A DNA stretch of 64,000 bases from Clitopilus passeckerianus (Eukaryota; Basidiomycota; Agaricomycetes; Agaricales; Entolomataceae), in contig CALYLX010000033.1 in the NCBI GenBank assembly GCA_944990035.1, forward strand, positions 124,001 through 188,000, in the 5' to 3' direction. Positions 53,823 to 64,000 of the stretch are shown here, piece after piece. Below the pieces are notes generated by a model that was given only the letters and a program-made list of their open reading frames with translations, made no database searches and had not been told where the DNA came from. The position numbers and the translations under genes are program-made. Every line of letters starts with the position of its first letter. Position 1 is the first letter of the stretch.

Positions 53823-56096
53823 TGCATACCGCCCGGCTCCATTCCGAGATAACCTCCCTCCGTTGGTACCCTCGATAGTTCCCTATGCTGACGTCGAACA
53901 CCAGTATTCTCGCCGACATTCCTTCGAAGGGACCGGGAGCCTTGATCCACGCACCACGAGCGGCATGCTTTCACGGCCAATAACCAAGCCTCCATAGTGC
54001 GAACTTGCTACTGAAGGTTTCCGGATGAGTTAATGCTGATTTCATCAAGAGAGAAAGTCACTTACAAAGTGAGTCCACCGCCTCTTCACTCTAGCATTCA
54101 CCTCGATTCCATCCGTAGCCATCACACATTCGATAGGGCTTGAACAAACCACAATGATTCGTGAATTATCGAGTCATGCAAGAGGATTCGCGCGTCCACC
54201 CGAAGCCGTGCAACGAAAGCTCCTCTTGTTCAACGGCACCATCCGGGGCGAATTTCCACCGAAATATTCTCCGTTCGGACGATGATAGCAGGGGAAAACT
54301 TGACGAAGGCTGGTAGAAATTCGACGAGGATCAATCCTTCTCTTCTGCCGCCACTTTTCTCGCTGGGCCCGAATACGTTGAACGAAGCAGAGCTGCCGCT
54401 CTAGCTCAAACTGAAAAGCCTTGGATGGCACATTTCGTTCCGAGAACGGCCAGCTGCACAGAGAAGAAGGCGAAGCTGATTGAGGTATCTCTAGGCTGAC
54501 GGTGGAATAGGGCAGCTTTGGTGGAGGGCGATGAAGCAATGCTGGAGGGGGATATGGTGAAACAAGAGTGTCGCTGGTGTTCCGGAAGGCAATCGAGGCT
54601 AGATATCGGTTCAAATTCGGCGGGTGAATGATAGAATGGCCAGTACATGAGCACCGCCAAAAAAAAAAGATGGGTTGGGTTGTCGTAATCGCTAGCCGTT
54701 GTGGTTGTAGCCTAGAGAAACAAGACGGCGGTTTGTCAGTAATGGAAGAGGGTCGGATGGGACGAACCATACATACCGCTGTAAACGGCGCCATAAAATC
54801 GAAACACCACTTGTGCCCTTCTAGCACTACCCTCGTATCAAGAAGACTTTCGGAGCAGAGGTATTGCCATATTTTTGGCTTGCTAGGCGAGTCTGGAGTT
54901 CTGAAAGAAGAGTGAAGCTAAACTCAGCTTCATTCGTCAAATACTGTGCCGAAATTACACACCTTTGACAAAACGCAAGCAAATGCAAGAATACCAGGTG
55001 AGGTTCTTGATGCCTTGTATCGAAGCTCACTCTGCATGGGACTATTTTAGCAGGGGCCTTGGTGAAGATGGAATGGGAAAGAAGAGCGGGTCGAAAATGT
55101 CGTGGCCGACCGGGAAACGGGAGCATACAAAGGCTGGCGCTGAAGCTTGAAGATAACTTGAGGTTCTCCTATGCGCAGTGGTAAACCATAAACCAAAGCC
55201 AATGGTACAATCCCAACCGAGATTCGGATTGACTCTCGCGGTGGTTCAGACTCATCAGAGGGTTTCGAGGGGCGGTAGATGATACAGCGGCGTCGTGTTG
55301 GATGGTGTTCTGATACCAATGTATGTAGTGTACATGATTAGAGGTATTTTGCCATATCTCGATTTTGAAGGGAGATGTGGTGGTGGTGCGAAGGAAGGAG
55401 AATGTAATAATGGTAACCCTAACCCGAACCTACCCTTAACTTAGCTGCTTTCCGAGTCCCCTGCAGCTATGCATTGTCGACTGAATCCACAATGCTTTCG
55501 GGTTGCCTTCCACACATCATTCGGAAATTCTGCTCTTGCTCCGACTGTTCTCCAGCTGAATTTAACCTTTGAAGTTCGCCGTAACATCTGCACCACGGTC
55601 AGATGAACTATGAACTCCGTAGCAAGCTCAACCTCTATTCAATTCCATAACCACTAATACTAGTGTTTCAGTTTATCTCTCCAAATACAATTCGGGTTAT
55701 TTCTGGAAGTTGCTGACTCTGGTAACTACCAACTCCGTTGCTGGGCGGCATGAAGCCCTGATATCTCTCATTATAGAGTCAGCTCCTCCCCTCTCGAAGC
55801 ATTACTCAAATAACAGGGGAAACGCGTAGTCCGCCTACGCGAAAATGCGCCCAACTTCTCGAGGAGCCAGCTAGGTGATCTCCTCCTACCCAAAGCTGGA
55901 TAAATGTAGCCAATACCCACACGCCCCTTGTAAACGATTAACTGACTGAAATGTAACAAGGGTTCAAAGACTACTACGATAGGTAACAATGGCTGCTGGT
56001 GAAGGATACGGAAGTAGTGACGATGTCGACGAGGTGACTTGCGAAGTGATCAGAATGGATGAGATACATGGGTACGAATTAAATTGTTCAAATTGT
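53823..56096. other. No confident gene; telobox repeat; uncertain ORF
   Basis: A minus-strand frame of 217 codons (54174-54827) contains a convincing helical stretch (FELERQLCFVQRIRAQREKW). A possible start at 54794 (MAPFTA, then a GT...TAG intron) would read into another frame across a 10-A run near 54660, so the gene model does not close. A diverged dispersed repeat (about 55369-55870, AACCCTAACCC at 55415-55425) resembles 22950-23450. Confidence 0.45.
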
Positions 56097-58842
56097 TCAC
56101 AGTGGCCGTGTGGTAGCTACGGTATCTGCATCCGAGCCATCGTTTCTATATCCCCGCTCCTTGAATAATGCAACGAGATCCCCGTAGCCCTCGTTGGTAG
56201 CAATATCAAGTGCTGTGGAGCCTGCCAGATTATTATTACCAGCACAGTCTTTCATTGTCTTGGCATTGACCTCGATGCAGGGAGAGTCAAGAAGTATTTG
56301 GACCCCTTGCTTACACCCCATCCAGCATGCAAGGTGAAGTGGAGTCCATCCATCTTCGTCCTGAGCATTAATCTGTATGCCTGGAAAACTGAGAAGCGCC
56401 TGCGTAGCTGAGACACAACCTTCTGCTGCGGCACTGAGGTGAAGAGCAGTCATTCCGTTGCTCCGCTTTGCATTGACATCAATTTCTGGGATGGCAAGGA
56501 GCAACTTGACAATGGAATCATGCCCCCGATCGGCTACCACATGAAGAGGTGTCATCTGCTCTCCGGAGGAGACAATGTCATTCACCCCAAATTTGAAGTT
56601 AGAGAGGAGATGGGACACTGTATGTGCATGGCCCCTGGTACATGCATAGTAGAGGGGTGTATACCCAGAAGCGGAAAATGTGCTGACATCTCCCGAGAGC
56701 TGGTCTATCTGTGGTAGAAGGCCATAGAAGGCTGCAAAATGGGCTGCTGTGCCAATATCCAGGTGACCGTAGCGACGGTCACCCACTTCTAGTAGCAAGG
56801 AAGGCTGCCCAAGAAGAAAATGTAAGACAGTCGGGGGAATTCCCTCAGAAGTATTGGTGTCGGCCAGAATTTGGGCAAGGTGAAGGCCAAGATTCCAGCA
56901 AGCATAGTCACAGAAAGGTCTCGAGCTTGCAAATTCAGTGAATTTATGATCACGATCCAGGCCCTCCCAATTATATCTAGAAAGCTGCAGATATGTGGCA
57001 CAGACGGAAGCTATGTGAGCATGTGGTGCTTGAAAAATCCCCGTGGGGTGACAAGTGAAAAAGTCCTGAGCCGTAAAGTCTACGGACGCGTTCAGAGTAG
57101 TTCCGACTGAATAAACATGTAGATGATAATACGTACGGACCAAGCGCACAGTTCTATTCTCTAACTCAACCGTTACCAGTCCGAAACATGCTGACACGAG
57201 GATGCTTTCATTAGCGAGAGCCTCTGAGTCAAGCTCAGTAATGTCGGGTTCTATTGAGAGAGCCACTAATAGCTCGTCGATCCTAAGGGAACGGGAAGCA
57301 TGGGTGATCCACAGGATTGCTCGGAGGGCCAGCATTTTCATTTCGTCCTCATGAGCCATGATGCGCTCTAGAGTCAAGCTGTACATCCCATTTAGTGTCC
57401 TAGGCAACGTCTTGATTTGCTTTCGAAGATTGCTGAGATTTGTTGTCTGCCGTAGTGCCGAAAGTTGAAGGGCAGCAAGGAGAAACCTGAGTGCAACGTA
57501 TCAGAAACATTCAAATCTGCCATTGGAACCGATGCTCACATTCCGTCTGATTGTTTCTCCACCTGGTCAATAATTTGACCCAGTGCGTCATCCTTGTCCC
57601 GGAATAATGATGCAAGGTTGGGATATCGGTTCACCTCGCTGGTGACAAAAGTAAGGAAGTCTTCGGCTGGAGGTCGGATGTAGAAGTCATGAGAAGGCAC
57701 CATGTCGAGGCGTATTTCCCGCGATGTCATAAATAATGCCGCCCTCAGAGAGACAAGGACACCGACAAGTTCATGCCGGACCTCATCGCGTAGCTCGTCG
57801 AGTGCATCCACAACTATAAAGACCTGTGGCAGGGATGCAACAAGCTCCTTGATCGCAACCGCGACTTCAGAAGGGGCGAGGCTGGTATTTTGCTTCATAC
57901 AGGGCTCATAAAGCTTCGCCTCGACGTATTGTGCGGCTTCTCCAGAGCTCTCCACGAGTTGTCTCAACATCGAGGTAAGAAGTTGGATTGCCGAGAGGTC
58001 ATCCTTGTAACGGCAGTATGCGTAGATGACAATGGAGGAGCGGTCAGGTTTCTCCAGAGATTGTTCGGGAATATCTTGAATCTTTCGTTTGATATGATGA
58101 ATGACAATGGATCTACGGGCGGCGTAATCAAACGAGTTTCAAAGACAGAGGTGTTTCCTACGCACGAAAGGCACGTTTTCCCCGCTCCAGCTAAGGAATC
58201 AATCAGTAGGTGGTCAGAAACACGCCGGTAACACGACTCACGAATACCAACGCCCCACAGCGTTCCAGATGTGCCCGAGAGCCAACTCTTGAAGTCTTCG
58301 CGGCGAAGAAGCCATTCCCCGGTTCCCTTCGCAACCTTTTCAAAAGTATCTTTCTGAATGGCATGGTAGTTGAGGGGCGACAGCCAATCCAGGATTATCT
58401 GACGTATGTCTAGAGTTAGCGTAAGGTCGTTGATCCGCGACGGTGGAGGGATGTGAATACCTGACGATATAGTGGGTCCGTCATAGTTGTGATTCACAGT
58501 TGCGTTGACTGTGAGGTTCCCCCCGGATGTAAATGCACTGGACTCAACGGACATGAGCGCCGATCCAGGGGCAAGAGCAGATGTGCGGGCTTCCGAGCTG
58601 TGAGATCAGTTTATAGGTTCCAGAACCAATGGATGAATTGTAGACACCCCTGGACTAGATGGAGACCGCGTCAATTCTGGCACTGGAAGAGACTGTGTCG
58701 AGAGATATTTGGTTGAAGCCCCATCGATGGGAGTTTTGACGATAGTTCGAAATGAATCTGTTGATCGTTCAGGTCCATCCGACTGATCAGGCGCTTCAAC
58801 TCGAGGTGTCTTCTGACCCCGAAGTCTTGCAAGCCACTTCAT
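56097..58842 (-). pseudogene. NACHT-ankyrin gene 3, near-complete with early in-frame TGA
   Basis: It starts MKWLARLRGQKTPRVEAP (58842). A Ser/Pro-rich region includes FTSGGNLTVNATVNHNY, then DWLSPLNYHAIQKDTFEKVAKGTGEWLL, Walker A GIPGAGKT split by an intron, YAYCRYKDDLSAIQLL, Walker B FIVVDALDEL, TSREIRLDM, LALRAILWITHASRS, FTAQDFF (after a GTACGT...GTAG intron), FCDYACWNLG, and about six ankyrin repeats ending DTVATTRPL. One lesion is seen: TGA at 58608-58606, where gene 2 reads CGA (DRPQISEA). It lies before the NACHT domain. A 72-nt alternative intron (donor GTCTCC in ACGCG/GTCTCC, acceptor CTCACAG, branch-like CTGAT) would remove the stop in frame, so it may still be functional. Confidence 0.82.
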
Positions 58843-61800
58843 CGCGACCAACGGACGATTGAAGGTTGGCTGAGAGAATGGAGACGAGAGCCAGGTACGA
58901 GTAAGCGCCCGTCCAGCCAGAAAAAAAAACACGAGGTCAACGCACGAGGTTCGTCTGATCACCGCTTAGCAACTCTCCATCTCGCGACCCATCTCGTTAC
59001 GGGAAATCTATCTGAAGTTGTACATTATACATCGATTGAGGGACGTTGTGAAATCATTCAAAGCAGTCGGGCAGAGCCCATAAACGTCGCTCCATTAGGC
59101 GTATGCGGGTTGAACTCGAAGGCGTCGCATAAAACGAGCACATAGTAGTCCTTGATTTACGACAGCTACTGTTTCTTCAACTGCTAGATTCCTTTCATAA
59201 ATGTGTCTCCATTGTACACTGATCCCTAACTGGGGGTTCAATCATTACATTCCCTGTACAGGATTTCGTAAGACGAAGTAGGTAGCGTTGACACAGTGCT
59301 ATTGGGCATTTATCAGTCAATGTTAAGCCAGAATAACGGAGAACGTATATCATATCTCCCATCCCGAGGGGTTCTCCATCTATTCATATCCTCCATGGTA
59401 CCGCTGGCACCAACTCTACAGTACTCCGAGAAATATACCTTCAGAAGCGGCCAACGCAGGCCGGCGAACTACGAGCAGCAGCTCTTATAGCCCATGGGCA
59501 AGCCTTTTAGTGCGCCAGAGTGTCAGCGCCGTCAAAGATGGCGCAATACTTGAATGCGCCAGTCTTCGTCGGGCACCACCAAGGGATTGGAGCAACGTCT
59601 GGAGCACGCGCGTTGGTCTGTCTCTCAAATCTCCACCATTGGGTCAGAAACCAGACTCTCGGAAAGAGACAACACGACGACGATTTCGCCTGCTGCGGAC
59701 CTTTACTGGAGCTTTCTGGCCAAGAAGAAATTGGGCGAAGGGGCGTAGTGCAGGCCAGAGGGAGCTGTGGCACGCGGAATAGCTTGATTGACTGGAAGGT
59801 CTCTGTGAATTCTCCAAGTCCTCCAAGTGGCATCCAGTAAGCCATGGCGAAACCAGACGGCTGCTGTGCGCATTCGTAATTGCAGGTTTGGGGCGATTCA
59901 AACTCGTTTAGGGATTCGAATGAATTGCAGCAGCTGATTGAAGCAGAAGTAGCATGAGCCTGTGGGCAAAGCGGAGAGCATGATTTTCACCTACCTCTCG
60001 CTTCAAATTCGAGATCCTAGAACTCAAGGCAAACCATCCTTAGTTAAGCAACGACTCCATCATAACAAGAAACGTCTTATTGTATCATCTGGATGCAGAT
60101 TTCCAGCGTTGTGGGCGAGAACTCGAATGCAGATAGAGAAGGTGGTGGTGCGAAGGAAGGAGAATTTCACCAAAAATGGTAACCCTAACCCAAGTCTTGG
60201 CTCCCTTCAATCTCGCTCAACTGCTTTCTCTTGCTCAGCTAGATTTTCAACACCTTCCTCGTCCATCTGGATAGCAAACTTGTGATATCTCTTCCTTGAC
60301 TAGCTAGGCGGGGATAGTCTCGGAATGTGCTCGGATAATTTAAGATGGACGAGATGAATTGCCGACCGTTTTGTACAAGTAAGTATACACGACCCTTGTC
60401 CAGCTTCACGACCACTAAATGGCTCCAGGGTTCTTGTAATATGCCATACAGGCTGCTGGGGAGATTTGAACCCATTTAACGCATTACACGCATTAGATGG
60501 CCTCGAAGGGATGTAACACTTGCAGCCCCTCCACACGAACATTTGCGACCACTTACCAGGATCATCCAGGCTTCTGCCTTGAGCCAATCTCCCGCTTTCC
60601 GAGATGATAAGGTCTACGCCTCACTCGCATGACGGAGCTTGCTGTCCTTCCCGCCGCCCTGTGACTCTTTCCCTGGTTTGCAAAGGTTTTGGCTGCGTCC
60701 GCTGGCACAGAGCATGCTCACATTCTCTTTTCAACGTTCGGGCATGAAGCGGATCCAACAAGTTGCAATTTTCACTAGAACTCGGTCATAGGATACGCAA
60801 GAATCGAGCTCAGATATACCTGGACTCGCCAGCACGGGGCTCGCCGTTCAACGACCATCCACGAGCCAAGTCCAATGCATCAGACCTTGTTAACGCACCT
60901 TCTCCAAAGCATCCGGCCTCTCTAGCTGAGATCCTACTTGAAGGTGGATCTTTCGGGGACAAGACGAACGGTCGAAACAGATTCCCCCGCCTCCCAATTC
61001 CAACGAGAAGTCTTTGTATCGAGTTCTTGAATATCAGGAAACCTGAAGACAGTTCGACACCAATTTATCGCCAGCTCGCCCCTCCACCCGCATACCAAAC
61101 CATTCCCGGCTTACATTGGAATATTCATCACATGGGAATGCCACCTCTCTATTTGCCTTTGCCCACCCTTCTCGTCACAGCAACGCCTTTACCTCCCCAC
61201 TCAGGAACCGCAGCCAAACACTTCTGTTCTCCCCGCCCTCTGTACACTCCCAGCGTCTAACCTAATCCAACTACACCTAAATTCCCTTGGACAATTGGGC
61301 ACGAAGCGCACACACTAGGTTACTATCCTCCTAAGCCTGTGTGGCCTTGGTCCCCATCATCATCATCATCAACTGCGTCGAGATTCAGCATAGAACCAGA
61401 CAATGTTTCTCGCACCAAGAATCTCCAACTAAAGCTACCTCTCTCGCCGGCGACACACGAGACGAAGCATGCACCTAGGCTCCCTCTCCCAAGGGCTTCA
61501 GCTCCATGTGGCCACTGGATCGCGGCTGGGCGCGGGTTGCGTACCACGGATATTTGGAAGCTGAAAGCGAATCAAGGGCTATATTGGATTACAATTCCAC
61601 GAAGTCGCTTCTGTGCCAAGGAGGGCACTACTGGGGGTGTCAACTATTTCTTTATCCTATCAGTAACGGTAAGCTCATGTCAGCTCGCGCGGTGGGTACC
61701 CATAGCGAACGGAAAGCTGATTCATCCTGCTAGGAATACGTAGGACACTCTCAAACCCCTGCTGTTATCTACGGCGTACGCAAGTTCAATGCCAAACAGC

Positions 61801-62190
61801 TACAACCATGTCGCTGGGATCCACATATCTGCCTCCCATACCAGATATTCGTACACAAAGGGATGGAAAGTTCTTGGGGCAACTACGACTTATGCCTACT
61901 TAGAACCCCATAGCCTCCACTATCCCCTGGTCGCGCCCGATATTCTCCTGTATCTGTGCTCACGAAACACCAGCGACCGTCGACTTGATGCCGGTGGACT
62001 GGTGTTGCAACTCAAGGATTCCAGTGCGGGCGGACCAATCGGATATAGTGTAGATTTGGTTCTCAATGTGTGTAGATGAAAATAACATCATATTGTCGTA
62101 CATCCAAGTCTGCAGTGCACTAAACATCAGATAGGCTTGGAAGACAAAAAAACCCACACTCACGTTACAACCAGAGGTTCATTAGCAACA
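58843..62190. other. Long stretch without confident gene; promoter duplication, telobox repeat, tRNA-like spot
   Basis: The first 0.5 kb is the duplicated upstream region of the NACHT gene. AACCCTAACCC at 60181-60191 sits in a block (GGTGGTGGTGCGAAGGAAGGAGAAT..) shared with 55369-55425. A weak tRNA-like 77-base segment lies at 60451-60527 (minus). Plus-strand frames at 60763-61260 and 61339-62079 have no recognisable domain. Confidence 0.45.
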
Positions 62191-63429
62191 TCACCAAGGT
62201 GGAACCCTACGGAGCACAACGGTTGACTCCAGAACAGTCTTGACTCCAGGAAATTCTTGAGCTAATGCATTTGCTACCGTTTCGCTGAATGCCATCAAAT
62301 GTGGTGTTTCTTCTTCTGACGGAAATATTTTATCATTATCCATGAACCTGCTGTCCGGATTTCGACGTCTCTCCCTTTCGTATTCCTGCTCATCAATGAC
62401 ATAGAGGTCGACATCAAAGTCTTTAGGATCGAAGTGGGTTTTTCCTTTGTGTGGGCCTCGAAATCCAGTGTTCATGCTACCCACGTATCCAAGTGGTTTC
62501 CCGTTATATGTGAATTTTGCGATCACATTGTTGATTCTTTCTTGCCTTTCTCTGAAGGCAGCCGCCCAGATTCCCTCGCTCTTGACGCGGATAGTTTCGT
62601 CTATTCTTTCTCTGCTAAGGTCTTCGATGCGGGACCTGATAGCCCATTCCTTTAGACCTTCCAACGTCGCTTCTGCTTGTGCCACAAGTGGACGGACACG
62701 CTCCTCTGCCTCTCTGCTTCTCGAGGCCGACAGCTCAATTTCGAGGGACTTACTAGGAAAGAATTCCTTGAATATCCCTCTATATGCAACCGCGGAAGCT
62801 CGTTGCAACCCCTCGATAAAAGGACGTATCTCCACTTCAAACTCTGTCCGAAGATCGTTACATGACGCATCCTCTTTGGAACAGAATGCGAGGATGTAGT
62901 GCATCAGGTTGTCAATTGCGACGTGTGCAGATTGGTATCGCTCCCAAAGCGGTAAGTTCACCATTGGTCCAGGCTGCGACGCCTGCAGGTGATCCATTGA
63001 CTTTGTGTCGAAGTTGGAGTAGGGACCAGATGATCCCATCTGGTTGGTTGGGATAGTTGGTGTTTGGGCTGAACTGTTCTGGATGATGTCTTCGACATGC
63101 TCCTTCTCCTCCCTCTTGCGAAGTTCAATCTCCCGTCTCCGATCCTCTTGAGTGACGCTCCCCCAACTGCACTCAATATGTGCATAGATATGTCCGTCAA
63201 TGCGCCGACAAATACCGGCAAGTAGGGATTGAAGCTTTGAGAGGTATGTGGTTTCCTCAGGCTCGCATGGGTGCAGCTTGGTCACGGCGGCTGTGGTATC
63301 TCCAAGCTCAACCATGGCAGCTAAGTGGCCGCCGTCCGTGCTGACAAGAGGATTGTCCAGTGCATTCTCCCAAACTTGAACCTGTGCTTTCTGTGGGAAT
63401 AGGTTTCTAGAATCTTTTGGGCTATCCAT
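62191..63429 (-). CDS. Nucleotidyltransferase-like protein with GS...DxD motif
   Basis: The frame is open from 63552, but the ATG at 63429 (MDSPKDSRN) is the likelier start, giving about 412 residues. The N-terminal two thirds is helical and charged (REIELRKREEKEHVEDII, SREAEERVRPLVAQAEATL). Near the C-terminus YVGSMNTGFRGPHKGK is followed by FDPKDFDVDLYVIDE. This is a nucleotidyltransferase-type signature: a Gly-Ser loop, then a metal-binding D-x-D on a strand. The wording GxRGPxK...F.P..FDVD also recalls NTase-like modules at the C-terminus of bacterial polymorphic toxins; that is family knowledge and inference. The last residues (VVLRRVPPW) overlap a possible GT donor, so a further 3' exon may be missed. 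Substrate unknown. Confidence 0.62.
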   Translation of the reverse strand: MDSPKDSRNLFPQKAQVQVWENALDNPLVSTDGGHLAAMVELGDTTAAVTKLHPCEPEETTYLSKLQSLLAGICRRIDGHIYAHIECSWGSVTQEDRRREIELRKREEKEHVEDIIQNSSAQTPTIPTNQMGSSGPYSNFDTKSMDHLQASQPGPMVNLPLWERYQSAHVAIDNLMHYILAFCSKEDASCNDLRTEFEVEIRPFIEGLQRASAVAYRGIFKEFFPSKSLEIELSASRSREAEERVRPLVAQAEATLEGLKEWAIRSRIEDLSRERIDETIRVKSEGIWAAAFRERQERINNVIAKFTYNGKPLGYVGSMNTGFRGPHKGKTHFDPKDFDVDLYVIDEQEYERERRRNPDSRFMDNDKIFPSEEETPHLMAFSETVANALAQEFPGVKTVLESTVVLRRVPPW

Positions 63430-63640
63430 GGTGGTATGCTGGGGTACGGATAAGGGTTGAAAAATTCTGCCAAAGAGGACGAAGTTCTGGCAGATCGAGG
63501 GGACGGGAGTAGTGGGTAATGGCGAAGTCGAGGTATGAACGGCTGCTAGCATTGTTCATGTTCAACTTGAGCTTCAAGCCGGAACCGAACAGTCCGGGGC
63601 ACAGGACTGCAACCCAATCGTGACCTATAAAAGGAAAATA

Positions 63641-63672
63641 ACGCGTCGCGACGCGTCATTTTCATGCACGTG
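63641..63672. promoter_or_regulatory. CpG-rich palindrome with adjacent CACGTG
   Basis: ACGCGTCGCGACGCGT is a perfect 16-bp palindrome with two ACGCGT (MCB-type) ends, followed by CACGTG at 63667-63672. It lies about 210 bases upstream of the ATG at 63429. Similar pairs occur at 7195-7220 and 22569-22600. Confidence 0.45.
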
Positions 63673-64000
63673 GACGTGTTGTCGTTGGAAACAAGGCATG
63701 GAGGGTGGCGGAAGTCTTGCCAACGCGTTATTCCATCCTCAAACTTGCGAAGACTTGTAGATTGAGGTATCAACCACGCACAAATGGCATAGAAGAAATC
63801 GAAAGTTCGTTTCAGAGATATGCGGAGCCGCTGTTATGAATTACTGAGCCATTACGTCGAATTTGGTCTTTGTCCTCGATGCTATACGGTTCCTCCATAG
63901 TCTCAGATACTCGCATAGTGCTTGATAACGCATCACCGTTCCTCCAACCCCAACCCCCAAGTCAGTCTCCCTCCGTCCACCAACCCGTCCGAAAGGAACC
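63673..64000. other. No gene seen
   Basis: No recognisable coding sequence or repeat. Pyrimidine-rich stretches near the right edge could belong to the promoter of a gene beyond the window. Confidence 0.35.

Noticed and set aside
54174..54827. 217-codon minus-strand frame with a helical stretch
   Set aside because: The plausible start exon (MAPFTA at 54794) reads into another frame through a 10-A run, and no splice pair closes the model. Kept only as an uncertain ORF.
60763..61260. 165-codon plus-strand frame
   Set aside because: Proline-rich, no family resemblance, and no promoter or splice signals that convince.

Overview
This window looks like accessory DNA from a filamentous basidiomycete, most likely an agaricomycete. 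The evidence is many short GT-AG introns with CTRAY-like branch points, FunK1-type kinases, NACHT-ankyrin NLR-like proteins, MYND-finger paralogs, and Ty1/copia, chromodomain Ty3/gypsy, Tc1 and hAT elements. I cannot name a species from the sequence alone. Exons were assigned by eye from splice signals and by comparing paralogs inside the window.

Left part (1-25 kb), mostly host genes: the 5' part of an FAH-family hydrolase (minus, runs off the left edge); a small single-pass membrane protein (1336-1854); two MYND zinc-finger paralogs on the minus strand (3335-4554, with an in-frame TAG before the finger, and 4820-5957, intact); a tandem pair of FunK1 kinases (7604-10979, apparently intact, and about 12797-15858, with a changed C-terminus); a decayed NACHT-ankyrin gene (16629-19522); an apparently intact Baeyer-Villiger-type flavin monooxygenase (20233-22475); and a hAT transposase relic.

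Middle part (25.6-53.8 kb), a nested transposon block. It holds an old copia LTR split by a hairpin with perfect 120-bp arms, a solo gypsy LTR, a dead Tc1 element with long terminal repeats, and a second NACHT-ankyrin gene broken into pieces. That gene took a gypsy solo LTR (TSD GAAAT) and a copia element with nearly identical LTRs (TSD GTAGG). The copia element was itself hit by a 7.2-kb chromodomain gypsy element (TSD GAGAT). A second gypsy copy (TSD CTTAC) sits about 0.5 kb upstream of the same NLR gene. The matching target duplications give the order of events: the copia insertion preceded the gypsy insertion inside it.

Right part (53.8-64 kb): sequence without confident genes that carries diverged dispersed repeats with a CCCTAACCC core; a third NACHT-ankyrin paralog, nearly complete but with an in-frame TGA near its N-terminus; and a protein with a nucleotidyltransferase-like GS...DxD motif.

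Taken together, the window is rich in fast-evolving families (three NLR-like STAND genes, two FunK1 kinases, two MYND proteins, one nucleotidyltransferase-like protein). Many copies are freshly broken by transposons, stops or frameshifts. This fits birth-and-death evolution of a possible recognition or defence gene neighbourhood, which is inference, not proof.
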